A DNA stretch of 64,000 bases from contig CM068369.1 in assembly GCA_034769895.1 (NCBI GenBank), positions 423,199,479 to 423,263,478 of the forward strand. The letters are read 5' to 3'. Made by a program: the position numbers and the translations under genes. Source of the stretch: Magicicada septendecula (lineage: Eukaryota > Arthropoda > Insecta > Hemiptera > Cicadidae). This document shows positions 23,003 through 36,666 of the stretch, piece by piece. The stretch's first letter is position 1, and each line of letters starts with the position of its first letter. The notes beneath the pieces are model-generated. The model had not been told where the DNA came from. It saw only the letters and a list, made by a program, of their open reading frames with translations, and ran no database searches.

Positions 23003-23793
23003 ATCATTAAATTCACTTTCAAACTATTTTAAGTTCAATGAACATTTATTTTTTTAACCGCCCGGTTTTTTTGATTTAATGAAAAATATATGAAAAAATA
23101 TGAGGCACATATTTTTTTATTTCATTTTTTATTTTGTATTCATTTTTTATTTAAATTTTATATAATTCGAAAAAGATAGGCAAAATAACTGTGTAGCCTT
23201 GGCGAAACCTGGTCAGTATGGCAATAAAAAAAAACCCAAGGAAATGTCAAAAAACGCGTTATTGCTTTTTAAATATGGCTTAGCCAAGCTAAACCTCATT
23301 TTTCCTATCTTTCATATTTTTCAAATAACTCGAAAATTAATGCATATAAAAAAAAATTATAAAAGCTTTGTAGCAGATAATCTTCAAACTGTTTTCGAAT
23401 TTTGTACCTTACCAAAAATGAAATGTAATCCACTGGAATTGAAAACAATGTATCTTATACTTCTATGAATGTCAAGTCTCATTTTTATTAGCGTTTATTT
23501 GATTCAATAATAACATGAAAAAATTAAAACTGACAATGAATTATATCAAAAAATAAATACGAATACAAGCTGTAATTGTGTTTTTTTTCAACTGTTACTA
23601 ACATTAAATTTTAAATTTCATAGGTATTGCAGGGAATTAAGGCAAACAACACACGCTAATGACGTATTTGTACACGCTCGCAGCTGACGTAATAGAACAA
23701 AATTGAAAAAAATTATATGCAATGATTATAGAGGTATACTCTTTGACAAAAGAACCTCAATAACGTTCAAACTTAAAAATTTAATGAATTACA

Positions 23794-23823
23794 GTCGAAT
23801 TTCGACCACTGGGCAACCACTAG
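23794..23823 (+). other. Helitron 3' terminal hairpin and CTAG end
   Basis: GTCGAA pairs with TTCGAC around a single T. After 13 bases comes CTAG at 23820-23823, with T as the next base. Canonical Helitrons end in CTRR with a hairpin 10-12 bases upstream and insert between A and T. Confidence 0.75.
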
Positions 23824-24726
23824 TTAATTATTATTCAATGAGTTTCATGTTAGATGAGTTTCATAGTTAATACTTTCACAGGAGGACATAACCTCAACTC
23901 AGCCACTGACCGGCCTATATGAACATTTTATCATTGTTAGACGTAAGATAGTATTGGTGTCTACCATAATCAAGTAATTATTATAAAGTTTAATAACTAG
24001 TGGCAGTCAATTTCGTTAGTATTGTTGTAGATCCAAAGAATTCATGCCTGAGAAATAAATAATATTTAGTAGGTTTAATTAAAGTAGTGTTGCCACCTAC
24101 TGAGCTAGAATTATCATAAGCCAGGTCGATTTATTGTCAAATAAAATTTTATTTAAATGAGATTAGAAACAATCAAAAATAATTGAAAGAAAATAATAAA
24201 TGAATTGTTAATCAAATTAATTTCAAACGACTTGTTATTTTCATAATTGATATTTTTATTTACAAAAGTTGGATTTTTTCAAACAACCTTAACGATTACA
24301 TTGGCAGTGCTGAATCTGGAGGCGCTACATATTATTTAAATTATCCAACCAAAACAAATGAATTAACATCATAGTAAACAAGAATAATTATATTAAATTA
24401 ATGATTTCAAAACAACAAATAAATTATTAATTTCTTTAATAACAATAAATTTGTGGAATGCTAATCACAGATTCCATATGGCGCCCAATTTAATTTAAAT
24501 CCACTCTTAAATCAATTTTGATAGTGGAGACCATATCAAAGACAATATAATCAATTAACCCAAAACATTACAATGGAATAATATTACCAGATTCAACATT
24601 ACAAAGGCATAACCACATATTTTATCGATTACAACGATGCAACAACTTAGTAAGTATATTATACATAACTTATTAGAAGAGAGATACACCAGTCCATAAA
24701 TCACGTGTATTTCATAATATATATAT
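23824..24726. other. Spacer between Helitron and element A, nothing recognised
   Basis: AT-rich, with no gene. Two short blocks (GGAGGCGCTACA near 24320 and ATGGCGCCCAATTT near 24478) recall LTR leaders but have no LTR beside them. Confidence 0.45.
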
Positions 24727-27700
24727 TATAACATCACCAAATTCAGCTCATATTTGATATCTATAAGTATGTAAGAAACGATAAAAAGTAATATATTTTG
24801 ATAAATAAATAATGAAGAGAATAAAAATATAAAATGTAATTAAGACAGAAGGGGGAAGAATGGTAAACCAAAAGTGATTATTAAATAAAATTATAGAATA
24901 GACTGACAGACAAATGACTTTGACCCAACCCCAGAGATTGGCCAGATAAAAAACCAAAATAAAATGAAACAAAATGGAAATGAAGGAGAAGAAAAATGAA
25001 AATAAATATCGGTATGGAGAACCATACATGACTTCCATATTCTAAGATTTATATTTAAAATCATTTTCAGCCAAACAGCCAGGCTGTGTCTTACCTGCCT
25101 TTTTATTGCTGTATTAAATGAAAAATATTATATTACATTAAAATGAAAAAATTATAATTTTATTGCCTGGCAACAAAATTATTTTATTTTTAACAATTAC
25201 CATTGTTTCAAAAAGTTTAAATAAATTTTCAAGTACTTTACTCTTGTTAAAACGTAAAAGGTTGCAGGTAAACTACCCCTTCCCCTTAACCGATCTTCAA
25301 CAAAATCGAAAGTCATTGAGACCTCTACAATTCAGGGACGTATGCAAAACATTATTTGATTCTGTTTGAATTTGCGGCTGTTATCGTTTGCCATAGAAAA
25401 TACGCTTGATAAAAAAACGTTGCAGGTAAACTACCCCTTCCCCTTAACCGATCTTCACCAAAAACAATAGGTCTTGAGTACTCTACAAATCAGGGCTGTA
25501 TGCAAAACATTATTTGATTCTGTTTGAATTTGCGGCTGTTATCGTTTGCCATAGAAAATACCCTTGTTAAAAAAACGTTGCAGGTAAACTACCCCTTTCC
25601 CTCAACCGATCTTCACCAAAAACAATATGTCTTGAGAACTCTACAATTTAGGGCTGTATGCAAATAATCTTTTGATTCTGTTTGAATTTGCGGCTGTTAT
25701 CGTTTGCCAACAAAAAAAATTTCCCTTGATAAAAAAAACTGTTGCAGGTAAACTACCCCTTTCCCTCAACCGATCTTCACCAAAAACAATAGGTCGTGAG
25801 TACTGTACAAATCAGGGCTGTATGCAAAACATTATTTGATTCTGTTTGAATTTGCGGCTGTTATCGTTTGCCATAGAAAATACCCTTGTTAAAAAAACGT
25901 TGCAGGTAAACTACCCCTTTCCCTCAACCGAACTTCACCAAAAACAATAGGTCTTGAGTACTCTACAATTTAGGGCTGTATGCAAATAATCTTTTGATTC
26001 TGTTTGAATTTGCGGCTGTTATCGTTTGCCATAGGAAATACCCCTGTTAAAACATAAAACGTTACAGGTAAACTACCCCTTTCCCTTAACCGATCTTCAC
26101 CAAAATCAACAGATCCTGAGAACTCTACAACTCAGGGCTGTATGCGAAACATTATTTGATTCTGTTTGAATTTGCGGCTGTTATCATTTGCCAAACAAAC
26201 AAAATTACCCTTGCTAAAAAAAAAACCGTTGCAGGTAAACTACCCCTTTCCCTCAACCGATCTTCACCAAAAACAATAGGTCGCGAGTACTCTGCAAATC
26301 AGGGCTGCATGCAAAAAATTATTTGATTCTGTTTGAATTTGCGGCAGTTATCGTTTGCCATAGAAAAAAAATCTACAGACACAGACAGACACACACACAG
26401 ACACTTTTCGGAAAACGACTTTTTTTCATGTTTTGAGTGTAGTAGAATCAGAATCTGCAATAATCTCGAACACGATTTTTTTTGCCATCATCATACTTCC
26501 ATTCCTTAAGGAATATGGAAGTAAAAAAGGAACAAACCAAATATAAAGGAAATAAAGTGGAACAAGGTGATAAAACACAGACAAATAATATAGAATAGGG
26601 AAGGGAGAAATGATACACTCAAATATCATAAAGGAAACGAAACCAGTAAATAACCAATATAAAAAAATAAGTATTAGTATTGACTAAGTGACAAATGTAA
26701 TTAATAATTGATAAAACCCGATAAATAAAAATACACTAACCCAAGAATTAGAAGTATATGTAAGTAAGAACTCTACAAAGACATGAACTTATTAAGTATA
26801 AATAATATTTGTAAAGACAGAGAGAGATAGTGAGATAGTGAGAAATAAAAAATAACTAAGTGACAAAGAAAAAGTAATGGTAGGGATTACCCGCTAATAA
26901 ACACTTAAAATAAAAAGTTTAAAAAGTGTAAAAACCCCAAAATAATGAGTAAATCAGTGATAAACACCAGATAGTTTAAAAGTGAAGGTTATGAATAAAT
27001 AAGAATATTGTAAATGATAGTATGATAAAAAATAGTGATAGATAAGAAAACACTTAGTAAATCAGTGATAAACACTAAATGATTTAATAGTGAACATATA
27101 AGAATTGTATTGTTAATAGTAATTAAAAATAGTATTTAGATTAGATATAAATGAAGGATACGATGTTATTCAGGGGAGAAAGCCCATGTAAGGTAAACAG
27201 TTAGTGTTACCATGGATTGGAGGGAGAGATTAGTAAAGAAATAAGAAATTAAAAAAGCAATCAATAAACACCCCATGTTATAAGGGATAATCGATTAAGT
27301 AAGTTTAAAAGGAGTGATGATGTTTCTCACCCAAAAAATAGTAAAGAATGAAATGTGTTGTAAACCAACATTACATAATAACTGGTAAAGATTGTTCATT
27401 TAAATTTATGGATAGGATATGGCTAAAGGAAGTATACAGTCCATAGGCTTAGTTGTTATATTTTATGTAATAAAGAATAGTAAAAAACAGCCATATTGTT
27501 AACAATGGCACGTTAAATATATAAGAAGGTAAATCAATACAGAAATAATAACCACTGGAAAATCAGTTAGGAAATAATTGACAAGCCATGATATAGAAAA
27601 TAATGTTGACACATAATCAGTACAAAAACAGATTTAAAACACATTAACCAATAAACAAATCAATTATAATAACAAAACAAAACACTTTAGAGTAAAATGA

Positions 27701-29204
27701 GATACAATTGGTATAAAATAAGTAAATAAAATCAATGGCTACTTAGGCCTATGAAATGCCTAACTGTAAAAAACAAATAAATACAAATTGTATAAAATCA
27801 ACAAAGAAATTAACAAATCCAAGGTGAGGAACCAGCCAAGGATAATTTGCAAATCATATTAAAAGAAAAATGTTAGAATAAGGACTTAAATTAAAAGAGA
27901 AATATAATTAACAAATATTAAAATAATTGTACAAACATTAATATTTTGAAGAACCCAACCTTATGGGATATCAAAATAATCTTTGAAAGGAAATAATAAC
28001 AGTAGTGATAATATTTAATATGTAGGGAGGAAGACAGAAGAATAAAAGCAATCAGAAGATATACTGTAGTTTTGAATAAAAATTCAAAATTGATAACAAT
28101 GGTTATAAGACAAGATTAACCAATCAGAATTAAATTGTAACCATGACAACAGACGTCGGTTACGAATTTTCCGTTAGATCTTATTACTCGTAATGTGACG
28201 CTCTTGCAGAATAGAAGCCAAATCGTGAACGACCAAAATTCTAATTTAAAAAGTCAAAATAGTAAACAAAATTACAACAAATGAACAAGAAAGAATCAGA
28301 CGATGACTGAAACCATTTAACTGATGTCGAGGACCAATTAAATAAAAAAGAAATGAATAAATTGCTGCGATTAATTTGAAAAAGATGCCAGACGCCCTAG
28401 ACAATTGAAAATTGAATATGATTGCAGCCCAATTCCTTTTTACCTGAACAACTGAGTACACCCAGTCTACTGATGTGTTAAGTATCATTAAATTACCCAA
28501 ATTTCAGAATTAAAGTCACTTTAAATATTTCTCACAGTAATCTGAACTCTCACTATAAACTGCATATAATTTCTTTCAAAGATTAAATAAAAAACTTAAG
28601 ACACTGAAAATTTGTCAACCAGTAAAAATAACCTGTTGTTAGTTTACGAACTGTTGAAACACTTTTACTACACTCCAGGAACAAGTTATAGCTACACATT
28701 ATATTATTTAAGTATAAATAATGTAAGGTAGTGTATTTTTATTGTTATAATCATTAATAATCCTTTTATCGTAATCACAAGAATCCAAGACGTTTGAATG
28801 AAAATATTTGTTACAAATTCCGCAGTCGCCATCACTGACTGTCTGATACGTTCAAAATCGATTTGTTAAACCCTAGAAAAATTGTCTGATATTAATTGCC
28901 GGTGCAAATGTATTAAAAAAAAAAATGTAATCTGTGGTAAACTGAATAATTAACAATCACCAAATAATAAATAAATACTGAGTGTAACCACTGTGTTTTA
29001 ATTTCATTAGGGAGGTGTATTATAATTTATGTACATTTTAGCAAACAGCTAGTATTGACGGCAAGCGCTCAGGTAGACAACTCAACGAACTACCGGCCTG
29101 ATTAAGAAGGTCGACCCGAGGCGGGAATAAATTTGAATTCTCCACACCGCCTGAGCTGAACTCGCCCTATCATCATAAAATGTTTTAATTGTTTTAATTA
29201 AACA
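24727..29204 (+). repeat. 5' LTR of element A (with HINE insert)
   Basis: It starts TATAACATCACC and ends TTAATTAAACA next to the primer-binding-like site. Without the HINE at 25007-26526 it is about 2.96 kb, in line with the 3030-bp partner. Confidence 0.85.
25007..26526 (-). mobile_element. HINE-like copy in 5' LTR of element A
   Basis: It starts TATCGGTATGG and ends GGAATATGGAAGTAAAA. The long unique segment is deleted between about 25085 and the CTTACCTGCC block. It has about seven inverted 155-162 bp units, a GACA microsatellite (26372-26404) and the terminal hairpin (26494-26522). The other LTR has the uninterrupted site, showing insertion between A and A (T and T on the other strand) with no duplication. 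Confidence 0.8.
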
Positions 29205-29375
29205 ATTTGGCGCCACCCAGGATTTACACACCCCTTGTGAACAACAGGTAAAGACTTTGATACCTGGTTATTCGTACGTTCGCGACGGACACAATTAGCG
29301 TAAGTTACGTTCCAGAGCGACGAAAGATTGATAAGACACGTTACACCAATTACACTTATACACGTTTACAATTAG

Positions 29376-31527
29376 ATGGACATCGTTAAATTACAAATTG
29401 GCGACCAACTGGTGAGGCTAGAAGAAAAGGAAATACGAAATTCTAGCGGCGATTACGAAGGGATAACAAGATACATACAAGAGGGTTGTCGAAAAAATTG
29501 GCAAAGGAACAAGAAACGGAAGAAGGCAGACAGGAAGAAGAGACAGAAGAAGTCACAAACATTGAGATGGAACAACAGGTGGGTGACGGAGAAGAAGCTA
29601 GAGGAGATACGATCGAAAATCTGCCGACCGAAGCTACACCAAACGGAGAGGCGAAATTAGATAACATAATGAGAATGATGATGGAGCAATTCGGGCAAAT
29701 TAATGAAAATTTCAAGAAACAGAAAGAAGAAACTAATGACAATTTTAAGAAACAGGAAGAAAAGTTCGACAAGAATGAGGAGAATCTGAAACAGATGAAC
29801 GATAAATTTGATAGTATGAAGGAAGAAACCAATCACAATCTAAAACAAATTAACGAAAAATTTGACAAGAGTGAGGAGAGTTTGAAACAAATAAATGAAA
29901 AAGTAGTTACCGGTAGCACAAACGAAAGTACTAAAGAAGAATTAAGACAAACAATTAACAAAAATAATGAAACCTTACAACAGCGATTGACGGAGGACAT
30001 TCAACGAAGGAATGAAGAATTGAAAGGAGAATTGAAGGAACAATTGATGGAGGACCACGAGAAAAACAAAGAAGAAATGAAGCAGCAAATGGTACTCCAA
30101 TTAATGGAGTACCGGGAAGAAACTAAACAACAGATCACCGAAACCAATGAGAAATTAGAGGAGACGCTAGAGAGATTGGAGAAAACCAATTAAACTGTTT
30201 CAGAAGTCCGTAAGGAGGTAATAAATAAAATAAACAACCTCGAAGGAGAAAACAAAAGGAGAAATGATGAATGTAACGAAGAAACAACCAAAAAGTGTGA
30301 ACAGGTGAACCAGGACGTACATCAAGTCCGGGAAGAAAACTAGAAGGAGATAGCAGTCATACGAATGGAACTGGGAGAAAGAATGGAAGGAGTGTACAGC
30401 AATCTAAATAAAATCGACAGCAAGGTGGACAAAAATAAACAAAGAATTGATGAGATGCATAGACGAGAAGAATTATTACAGGAAGAAGTGGACGCCTGGC
30501 GTGACCGGCCATGTAACAATAATCATATAATTAACAATGACAATCGGGATACAATCAACTTCCGCAACTATAAGCGCAATCCGATAGAATTTCTGAAAAG
30601 GGTGGAAGAGTTAATTATAAAGAACGTGAAACCTGATGGACAACTGTGAGGGGAATGCTGGACGAAATGTTTAAGGAAACCTATGACAACTGGTGGACCG
30701 CCACAAGGCCAGACATCCGGAGCATCCAGGAGTTCAAGACACAATTCAAGGCAAAATACTGGTCAGAATCAACCCAGAACATGGTCCGCAACAACTTGAG
30801 CAATGGGAGGTATGAGAACCAGAATGGACAATCTCTCACATCATACTTTCTGGGAAAAATCTGCATGGCCAGAAATTTGGAACCCCGCATTCCTGAAGAG
30901 TGTCTAGTCATACAACTATCATACCACTATGATGACGCGATACAGAAGGCCCGTATATATAGCCAAGTCAAGACAATTCAGGACATGGCTAGTCTATTAG
31001 AGAGCCATGAACACGAATGGCAATACCGCAAGAACCGATTCACGAGTTTCCGGAATAGTAAGATAAACGAAGGGCCATCCCCACCAAACCAACAGGGTGA
31101 TAACAAGCCACCACCGAACAACACCAATAATTACCAAGGGAATCAACGCGGGAATAATGCACCCAGGAATTATAACCAAAACAGTAACAACGGGAATTTT
31201 AGAAATGACTACACGGGTAACTACCAACGGAACGGTCCAAACAATTATTATCGTCCAGGAAACGGTAATAACACCAACCGAGGATACCGACCGCAAGTAA
31301 ATTACATGCGATTCCAAGCCCAGCGAAGTCCAGGAAGAAACTATTCTCACGCAAATAACCGACGAACGTACTATAACCAGGTACCAAACACACGAATCCA
31401 CACATTCGAGGAAAACGCTGGAAATGAGGGAGATAACACGAACAACCAACAGGAGCCAACAACGAGCCAAAATACAAACACAAATGAAGTCAGGAACAAT
31501 GAGGCCATTCCTCATTTAAACGAATAA
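29376..31527 (+). pseudogene. gag of element A (broken)
   Basis: The N-terminal part is a Glu/Lys-rich coiled coil with FDK/FKK heptads. The middle has the retrotransposon gag block (INFRNYKRNPIEFLKRVEE, then DNWWTATRPDIRSIQEFK and CLVIQLSYHYDDAIQKARI). The C-terminus is an Asn/Arg-rich tail with no CCHC zinc knuckle. It is closely similar to gag of element B at 48317. It forms the capsid of the family. Confidence 0.8.
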
Positions 31528-31532
31528 GGTCG

Positions 31533-34500
31533 GTGAGAACTGTAAACAGCCCATCACTGGACCAATCTCTTGGGGAATTTAAGATGATGACAGACAAGAA
31601 GATTACCATAATACAGACGAACTATTTAAAAAATATAAGTGATGAATTAATTGAAGAGATTAATAACCCGATGCCTAGCAGCAACAGTGAAATAATGTAC
31701 ATAAGTGCCCAAATAAATGGAATCGCCTCAACCATAATGATCGATACAGGATCCAACATCTCTTTGATCGACCAAGTGGAATTAAATAGACTACAGCAGG
31801 GAAGTAGAATACCAATACCAACTCTGCCAATAAACAATGTAACCATCATCGGTGCTACAGGCAGGCAAAATAAGACAGTCAGGAAACAAGTATCCTTGGA
31901 GCTTAACAGTACAGGAATAACATTAACTATGCCATTTCTTGTTGCCAGCGACCTGCCATTCTCAATACTTGTTGGGTGTGATGTACTCAGACAATACTCT
32001 GCCATAATTAATCTACAGCAAGGGGAAGTATCACTAACCACGGAACAAGGGATATGGACAGCCGATCTAGTGAACGGTAGCAACTTACCTTCAATAACAA
32101 CCAGCTGCACAATGATCCAAAACTATTATTGCCGTCAATCACACGGAAGAACATTGAATGAATGGAAGGATGAAGAACTATGGTCGAGTAAGCTAGAGGA
32201 GATCAGAACCTTCCAACGAGAAGGACAAGACCAACAGATTAGTGTACACCAAGCAGAGGAGCTCATAAACATATACAATCGATATCGACACATTTTTTTC
32301 CAACGCCCCGGGTAAGGTAAAGGACTATCAATGCATGATCAGATTTAAAGAACCCGTTGATTTCAAGAAAAAGTCTTATCCTATCGCATACTCGCAAAGG
32401 AATGCAGTGAGAGCGGAGATCAACCAAATGATGGAAGACGATATTATCGAATTGAGTCAATCACCCTACACCAGTCCAATAGTGGCGATACCGAAAAAGG
32501 ACGGAAAAGTGAGAATATGTCTTGATGCAAGAGAGATCAATAAAATGATAGTGAACGACAGAACATCCCCAGGTGAAATCGAAGAAATTTTAAAGAAGTT
32601 CCATGGTACGAAATACATCAACACGTGGGATACAGTATGTGGATATTGGCAGGTGGAGCTACATCCGAACAGTAGAAAATACTTAGCTTTTCTGTTCGAC
32701 GGAAGGAACTATCAGTTCAAAAGACTGCCATTTGGACTGATAAATTCGGTCGCAGTATTTGTTAAATGTATGGACTAAATATTGGGACAAGATGTGCTGA
32801 ATTTTACCACCGTATACGTAGATGACCTGCTGATAACGTCATCAAATTGGAATGAACACTGTGCTAGAGTGGAGACAGTATTAAAGAAGTTATCAGATAA
32901 CCACATAACCCTTAAGCTGGACAAGTCAAAATTTATAGCCCGCAAGGTACAATTTTTAGGATTTAATCTAACGGAGGAAGGCATCTCTCCATCATCAGAA
33001 AAAGTTGAAGCGATACAACGATTTTCCACCCCTAAATACAAAAAACAGCTGCAGTCTTTCCTTGGAATCTGCAATTATTATAGGAAATTCCAAGACAATT
33101 ATTCCAAGTTAACCGCAAATTTTAAAAAACAATTATCGACTAAGGATAAATGGACATGGGGGTCCGAACAAGATGAGATATTTAACCAAATAAAAGAAAA
33201 GTTTTTAAACACCGTTATTTTACACCATCCAGACTTCAAAAAGCCATTCTTCATGAACTGTGATGCGAGTGACGTTAGTGTAGGTGCTGTATTATACCAG
33301 GAAGATGAGAAGGGACAACATATGGTCATAAGTTTTGCGAGTAGGATTTTAAATGGATGTGAAAGGAACTATCACGTCACGGAGAAAGAACTACTTAGTG
33401 TTGTGTTCGCCTGCAACAAATTCAGGACTTATATTCTAGGATACACTATAACCGTGAGAAGTGACCATAGATCCATTTCATTCCTCAAACAATGTAAACT
33501 CAGTCACGGAAGATTAACTCGATGGATATTGTTGCTACAAGAGTATCATATTAACTGGGAATATATACCAGGGAAGAAAAACACAGCTGCTGACATATTA
33601 TCCCGTATCAACATCCAGCAACAAACTTTCGAGGGAGAGAAAGAACAATTAGTTAAAGTGTATAACATTATCAAAGATAGAATGGATCTAGAAAAAATAA
33701 CACAGGAAATAAGAAGATGTCAAAATGTGGACCCAAAAATAATGAGTATCCAGGAGAGAATGTTAAAGGAAGAAGAAACCATTGTACAATATTATAATAT
33801 CCACAATAATCTGTTATTTATTAAAAACAACCCTAACATGGAGAATGGAGAATAGTAATCCCATCTACAGTGGAAGAACAATTGATACTAGACTACCACA
33901 TTAGATACGGCCATATGGGGGCCATGAAGGTGATAAAAGCATTAGAGGTACAAGTTTATATAAAAAATATTTATAGAAAAGTAAGCAAAACGATGTAAAA
34001 AATGTAATATTTGCCAAATGGTAAAGTGTAACAATTCGAAAAAAAGAGGGTATGATGATACCAATAATATAAAGTCAAAAGTTAGAAAGGGTATTCCTTG
34101 ATATATGTGGTCCGTTTCCCCGCAGTGGGGGAAGACACAGATTCCGATTCATAGTAATCATGTTCGATCACTTCACCAAATATACGAAATTATACTCCAT
34201 TAACCGTGTGACAACTAAGAACATTATTGAAATTATCTTAACCAAGTTTATACCTGAAGTAGGGAAACCTATGGCAATCATAACCGATCACGGGACCCAA
34301 TTTAAGGGAAGTCAATGGAAAAGCAAACTCTGGGAACATGGTATTAAAACCTACAAAACATCCGTTTATCACCCCAGCAGTAACCCAGCTGAGAGAGTAC
34401 TTATTATAGAGAGGTGGGTCGAATCCTAAGGACCTACTGCCATGATAAACAAAAAGAATGGCACAATTACCTAAAATCCACAGAAGAGTTTATAAACCTA

Positions 34501-34914
34501 GCATACCACAACTTCATTGAAGCCACACCATACACAATGATGTTCGAGCGGCCACAGCCTAGAGAGATAAATGATATGATTCAATTTCCAACCAACCCAG
34601 AATATCAATTCGAGAAAAGAAAATTTTACAACAGAATAGCCGAAAAAGTAGAACAACAAAAGAAGAAATATTCAAAGAACCAGCAAAAGACTATCAAATA
34701 CAATGAAGGAAAAAAGGTGCTAATAAAAAACAGAGAATTACCCAGCTCAGTAGAAGGCATTACAAAGAAATTACTATTATTATACGTGGGACCGTACACT
34801 ATAACAAGAGACAAGGGCAATAACACTTATGAGATCACTCACCCCATCACTAATAAAATAAAGGGTGTATACAATCAGGAATCAATTAAGAAATATTATG
34901 ACGATCAGCAATGA
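31533..34914 (+). pseudogene. pol of element A (broken)
   Basis: Protease motif MIDTGSNISLID (about 31737), reverse transcriptase with LPFGLINSVAVF and YVDDLLIT (about 32728-32838), RNase H FFMNCDASDVSVGAV (about 33250), and integrase MFDHFTKYTKL with ITDHGTQFKGS (about 34160-34310), ending in a VGPYTI GPY/F-like tail. It is strongly similar throughout to the pol of element B. It is broken in several places. Confidence 0.85.
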
Positions 34915-35350
34915 CTGAAAAAACCTAAGGTAAATAACCAACCGAAGTAATTTAAATAAAAAAGAGTTAACAAAACAAACGAATAAGCATGCAAATAAAT
35001 AATAAAGAAAAAAGTTGTAAGATGAAATTTCAAAATTCAAAAAGTTATGTAAGGTCAAATTACAACATTATTTAGAGCATATATGAGATAAAAGAAAAAA
35101 AATGATAAATAATAATAAAAAAGAATTATGTAAGATCACCTTACTATAATAATATTTGGCCAACATATGAGGCAAAAAAGTAAAATATAAAATAAAGGAA
35201 TGAGCTACAACAATTCCTAACTAGTAAGAACGACAAACTTACTATGATATTTAAAAAATATGAAAAAAAAAGAAAAAACAATCGAAATGATCAACTTCCA
35301 CAACAATTTAGAAAAAATATGGGAAGTAAAATAAACAAACCAAAGATCAA
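34915..35350 (+). other. 3' untranslated part of element A, first piece
   Basis: AT-rich sequence after pol, with loose AAGGTCAAATTAC-like repeats. It continues at 37644-37828 and 40796-41255 between the HINE insertions, and ends at the polypurine-like tract before 41256. Confidence 0.6.
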
Positions 35351-35415
35351 TATCAGTATGGAAACCCATACATGACTTCCATATTCTAAGATTTATATTT
35401 AAAATCATTTTCGAA

Positions 35416-35703
35416 ATGAAATATTCCCATAGAAACTACTTCTTTCTACTTACTGCTTCAGCCTTAACCACAGTACTGTGGTCACTAACGTATACCACCT
35501 CACGTTATCGCACTCGATTTTCACTGATGATGGAAGTCGATGGCATTGCCGAAATGTCTGGTTTTGTAGAAAACATTGGACTACGGCCAAATATCCCGGG
35601 AAGGAATTTTAACAAAAACTACTTCTTTGTTGCCGATAACGTTGTACACATATATATCAGTGGCGAAGTTACATGGAGGCAATTGAGGCAATGCCTACCC
35701 TAA
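35416..35703 (+). other. 95-codon open frame conserved between HINE-like copies
   Basis: The frame begins MKYSHRNYFFLLTASALTTV and ends RQCLP. It is matched by the minus strand of 7845-8130 with very few residue changes, and the first half is seen again near 37880-38130. The N-terminal third is hydrophobic (FFLLTASALTTVLWSLTY), as in a signal anchor. I recognise no family. Similarity may simply reflect that the copies are young rather than selection for a protein. Confidence 0.25.
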
Positions 35704-36606
35704 AAAATTCTGTAGAATAAAAATTATAAATACGTATGAATTACATAACGTAAAGATTATACATTGTTACTGCGACTGTCAAATTTATTAAACCGAAACG
35801 TGCTTTATTGAGCGACCGCTAGATGGTGACAGGTGAGATTCGGCATAGTTCGTTTAAAGCGAATGAGGCAACCTGAACTTGCCTCAGCGTTTTTTGTATA
35901 CATCGTATGTAAGCAATGTAGTGGTGTGATAGGGAAGTGTAGGGAGGGGGGATTGTCCCGCGCTGTACACATAGAGCGTTGAGGCATGCCTCACTTCTGT
36001 GGTCCAAACAGTTAAGTTAAAGCGCCTGTGTTGTTTCTAAGTGTTTATTTTATGCGGTTATTAAAAGTGTCACTGTTATTCCGCTGAACTAACAGATGAT
36101 CAAGATTGTTATTTGAATTATTTGTAACATTAAACATATATATAGAAACTAATCAAGTTTAAAAATTTGAAGTTCAATCAGTTGTATTATTGTGTATGAC
36201 TAATACAAGGATTGTTCAATAGACACATGTATAGAGCTGTAAAGCATTTTTTATTCAACGATTTTAAAAGAAGTCTCCAATAACATTAAGACATGAGTTC
36301 CACTGTTGCGCTAACCTGTAGATTCCCTGCTAGTAAAATTCTTACGGCTGTTTGTGGAACCATTCGGTTACAGCAAACTCTACCTCAGCGTCCGATTTGA
36401 CCCATCGTCCTTTTAGTGATTCCTTAAAAAAAATTTAAGATAAGATTTTTGCCTACCCATTCATTAACTACTAGCTTCGCCAGTAAGCAAATTGATGTCC
36501 ATTTTTTCGGCTTGCACGCGTTATGTTGGTGTGGGTTTCGGCACTTTCCATTTAAAAGCGTGCAAACGTAAGAAAATAAACATGAGTGAGGCCAGAAATA
36601 ACGTGA

Positions 36607-36608
<2 letters not shown>

Positions 36609-36663
<55 letters not shown>
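36609..36663 (+). repeat. (GT)n microsatellite in HINE-like copy
   Basis: GT dinucleotide run of about 55 bp at the position where copy 2 has its CA tract. It creates spurious Cys-Val open frames. Confidence 0.95.

Positions 36664-36666
<3 letters not shown>

Larger units (their letters stand above)
12255..23823 (+). mobile_element. Helitron, interrupted by an LTR element
   Basis: This is a rolling-circle transposon with a RepHel reading frame (12785-23002) split by the LTR element at 15638-21444. The 3' end shows the Helitron signature: hairpin GTCGAA-T-TTCGAC (23794-23806), 13 bases, then CTAG (20-23 of the 23800s) followed by T. The 5' terminus is not fixed; it lies between the HINE end at 12254 and the start of coding, perhaps close to 12259. 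A 39-bp direct duplication with period 47 (12269-12307, 12316-12354) sits in the leader. No apurinic-like endonuclease domain is visible, and its ends differ from the HINE ends, so it is probably not the partner of those elements. Confidence 0.85.

Noticed and set aside
12255-23823. The Helitron as the autonomous partner of the HINE-like elements
   Set aside because: Its 3' end (hairpin plus CTAG) and leader do not match the HINE termini, and no Helentron-type endonuclease domain is visible.
24478-24495. TGGCGCCCAATTT as a primer-binding site of another LTR element
   Set aside because: No LTR end, leader or coding region beside it.
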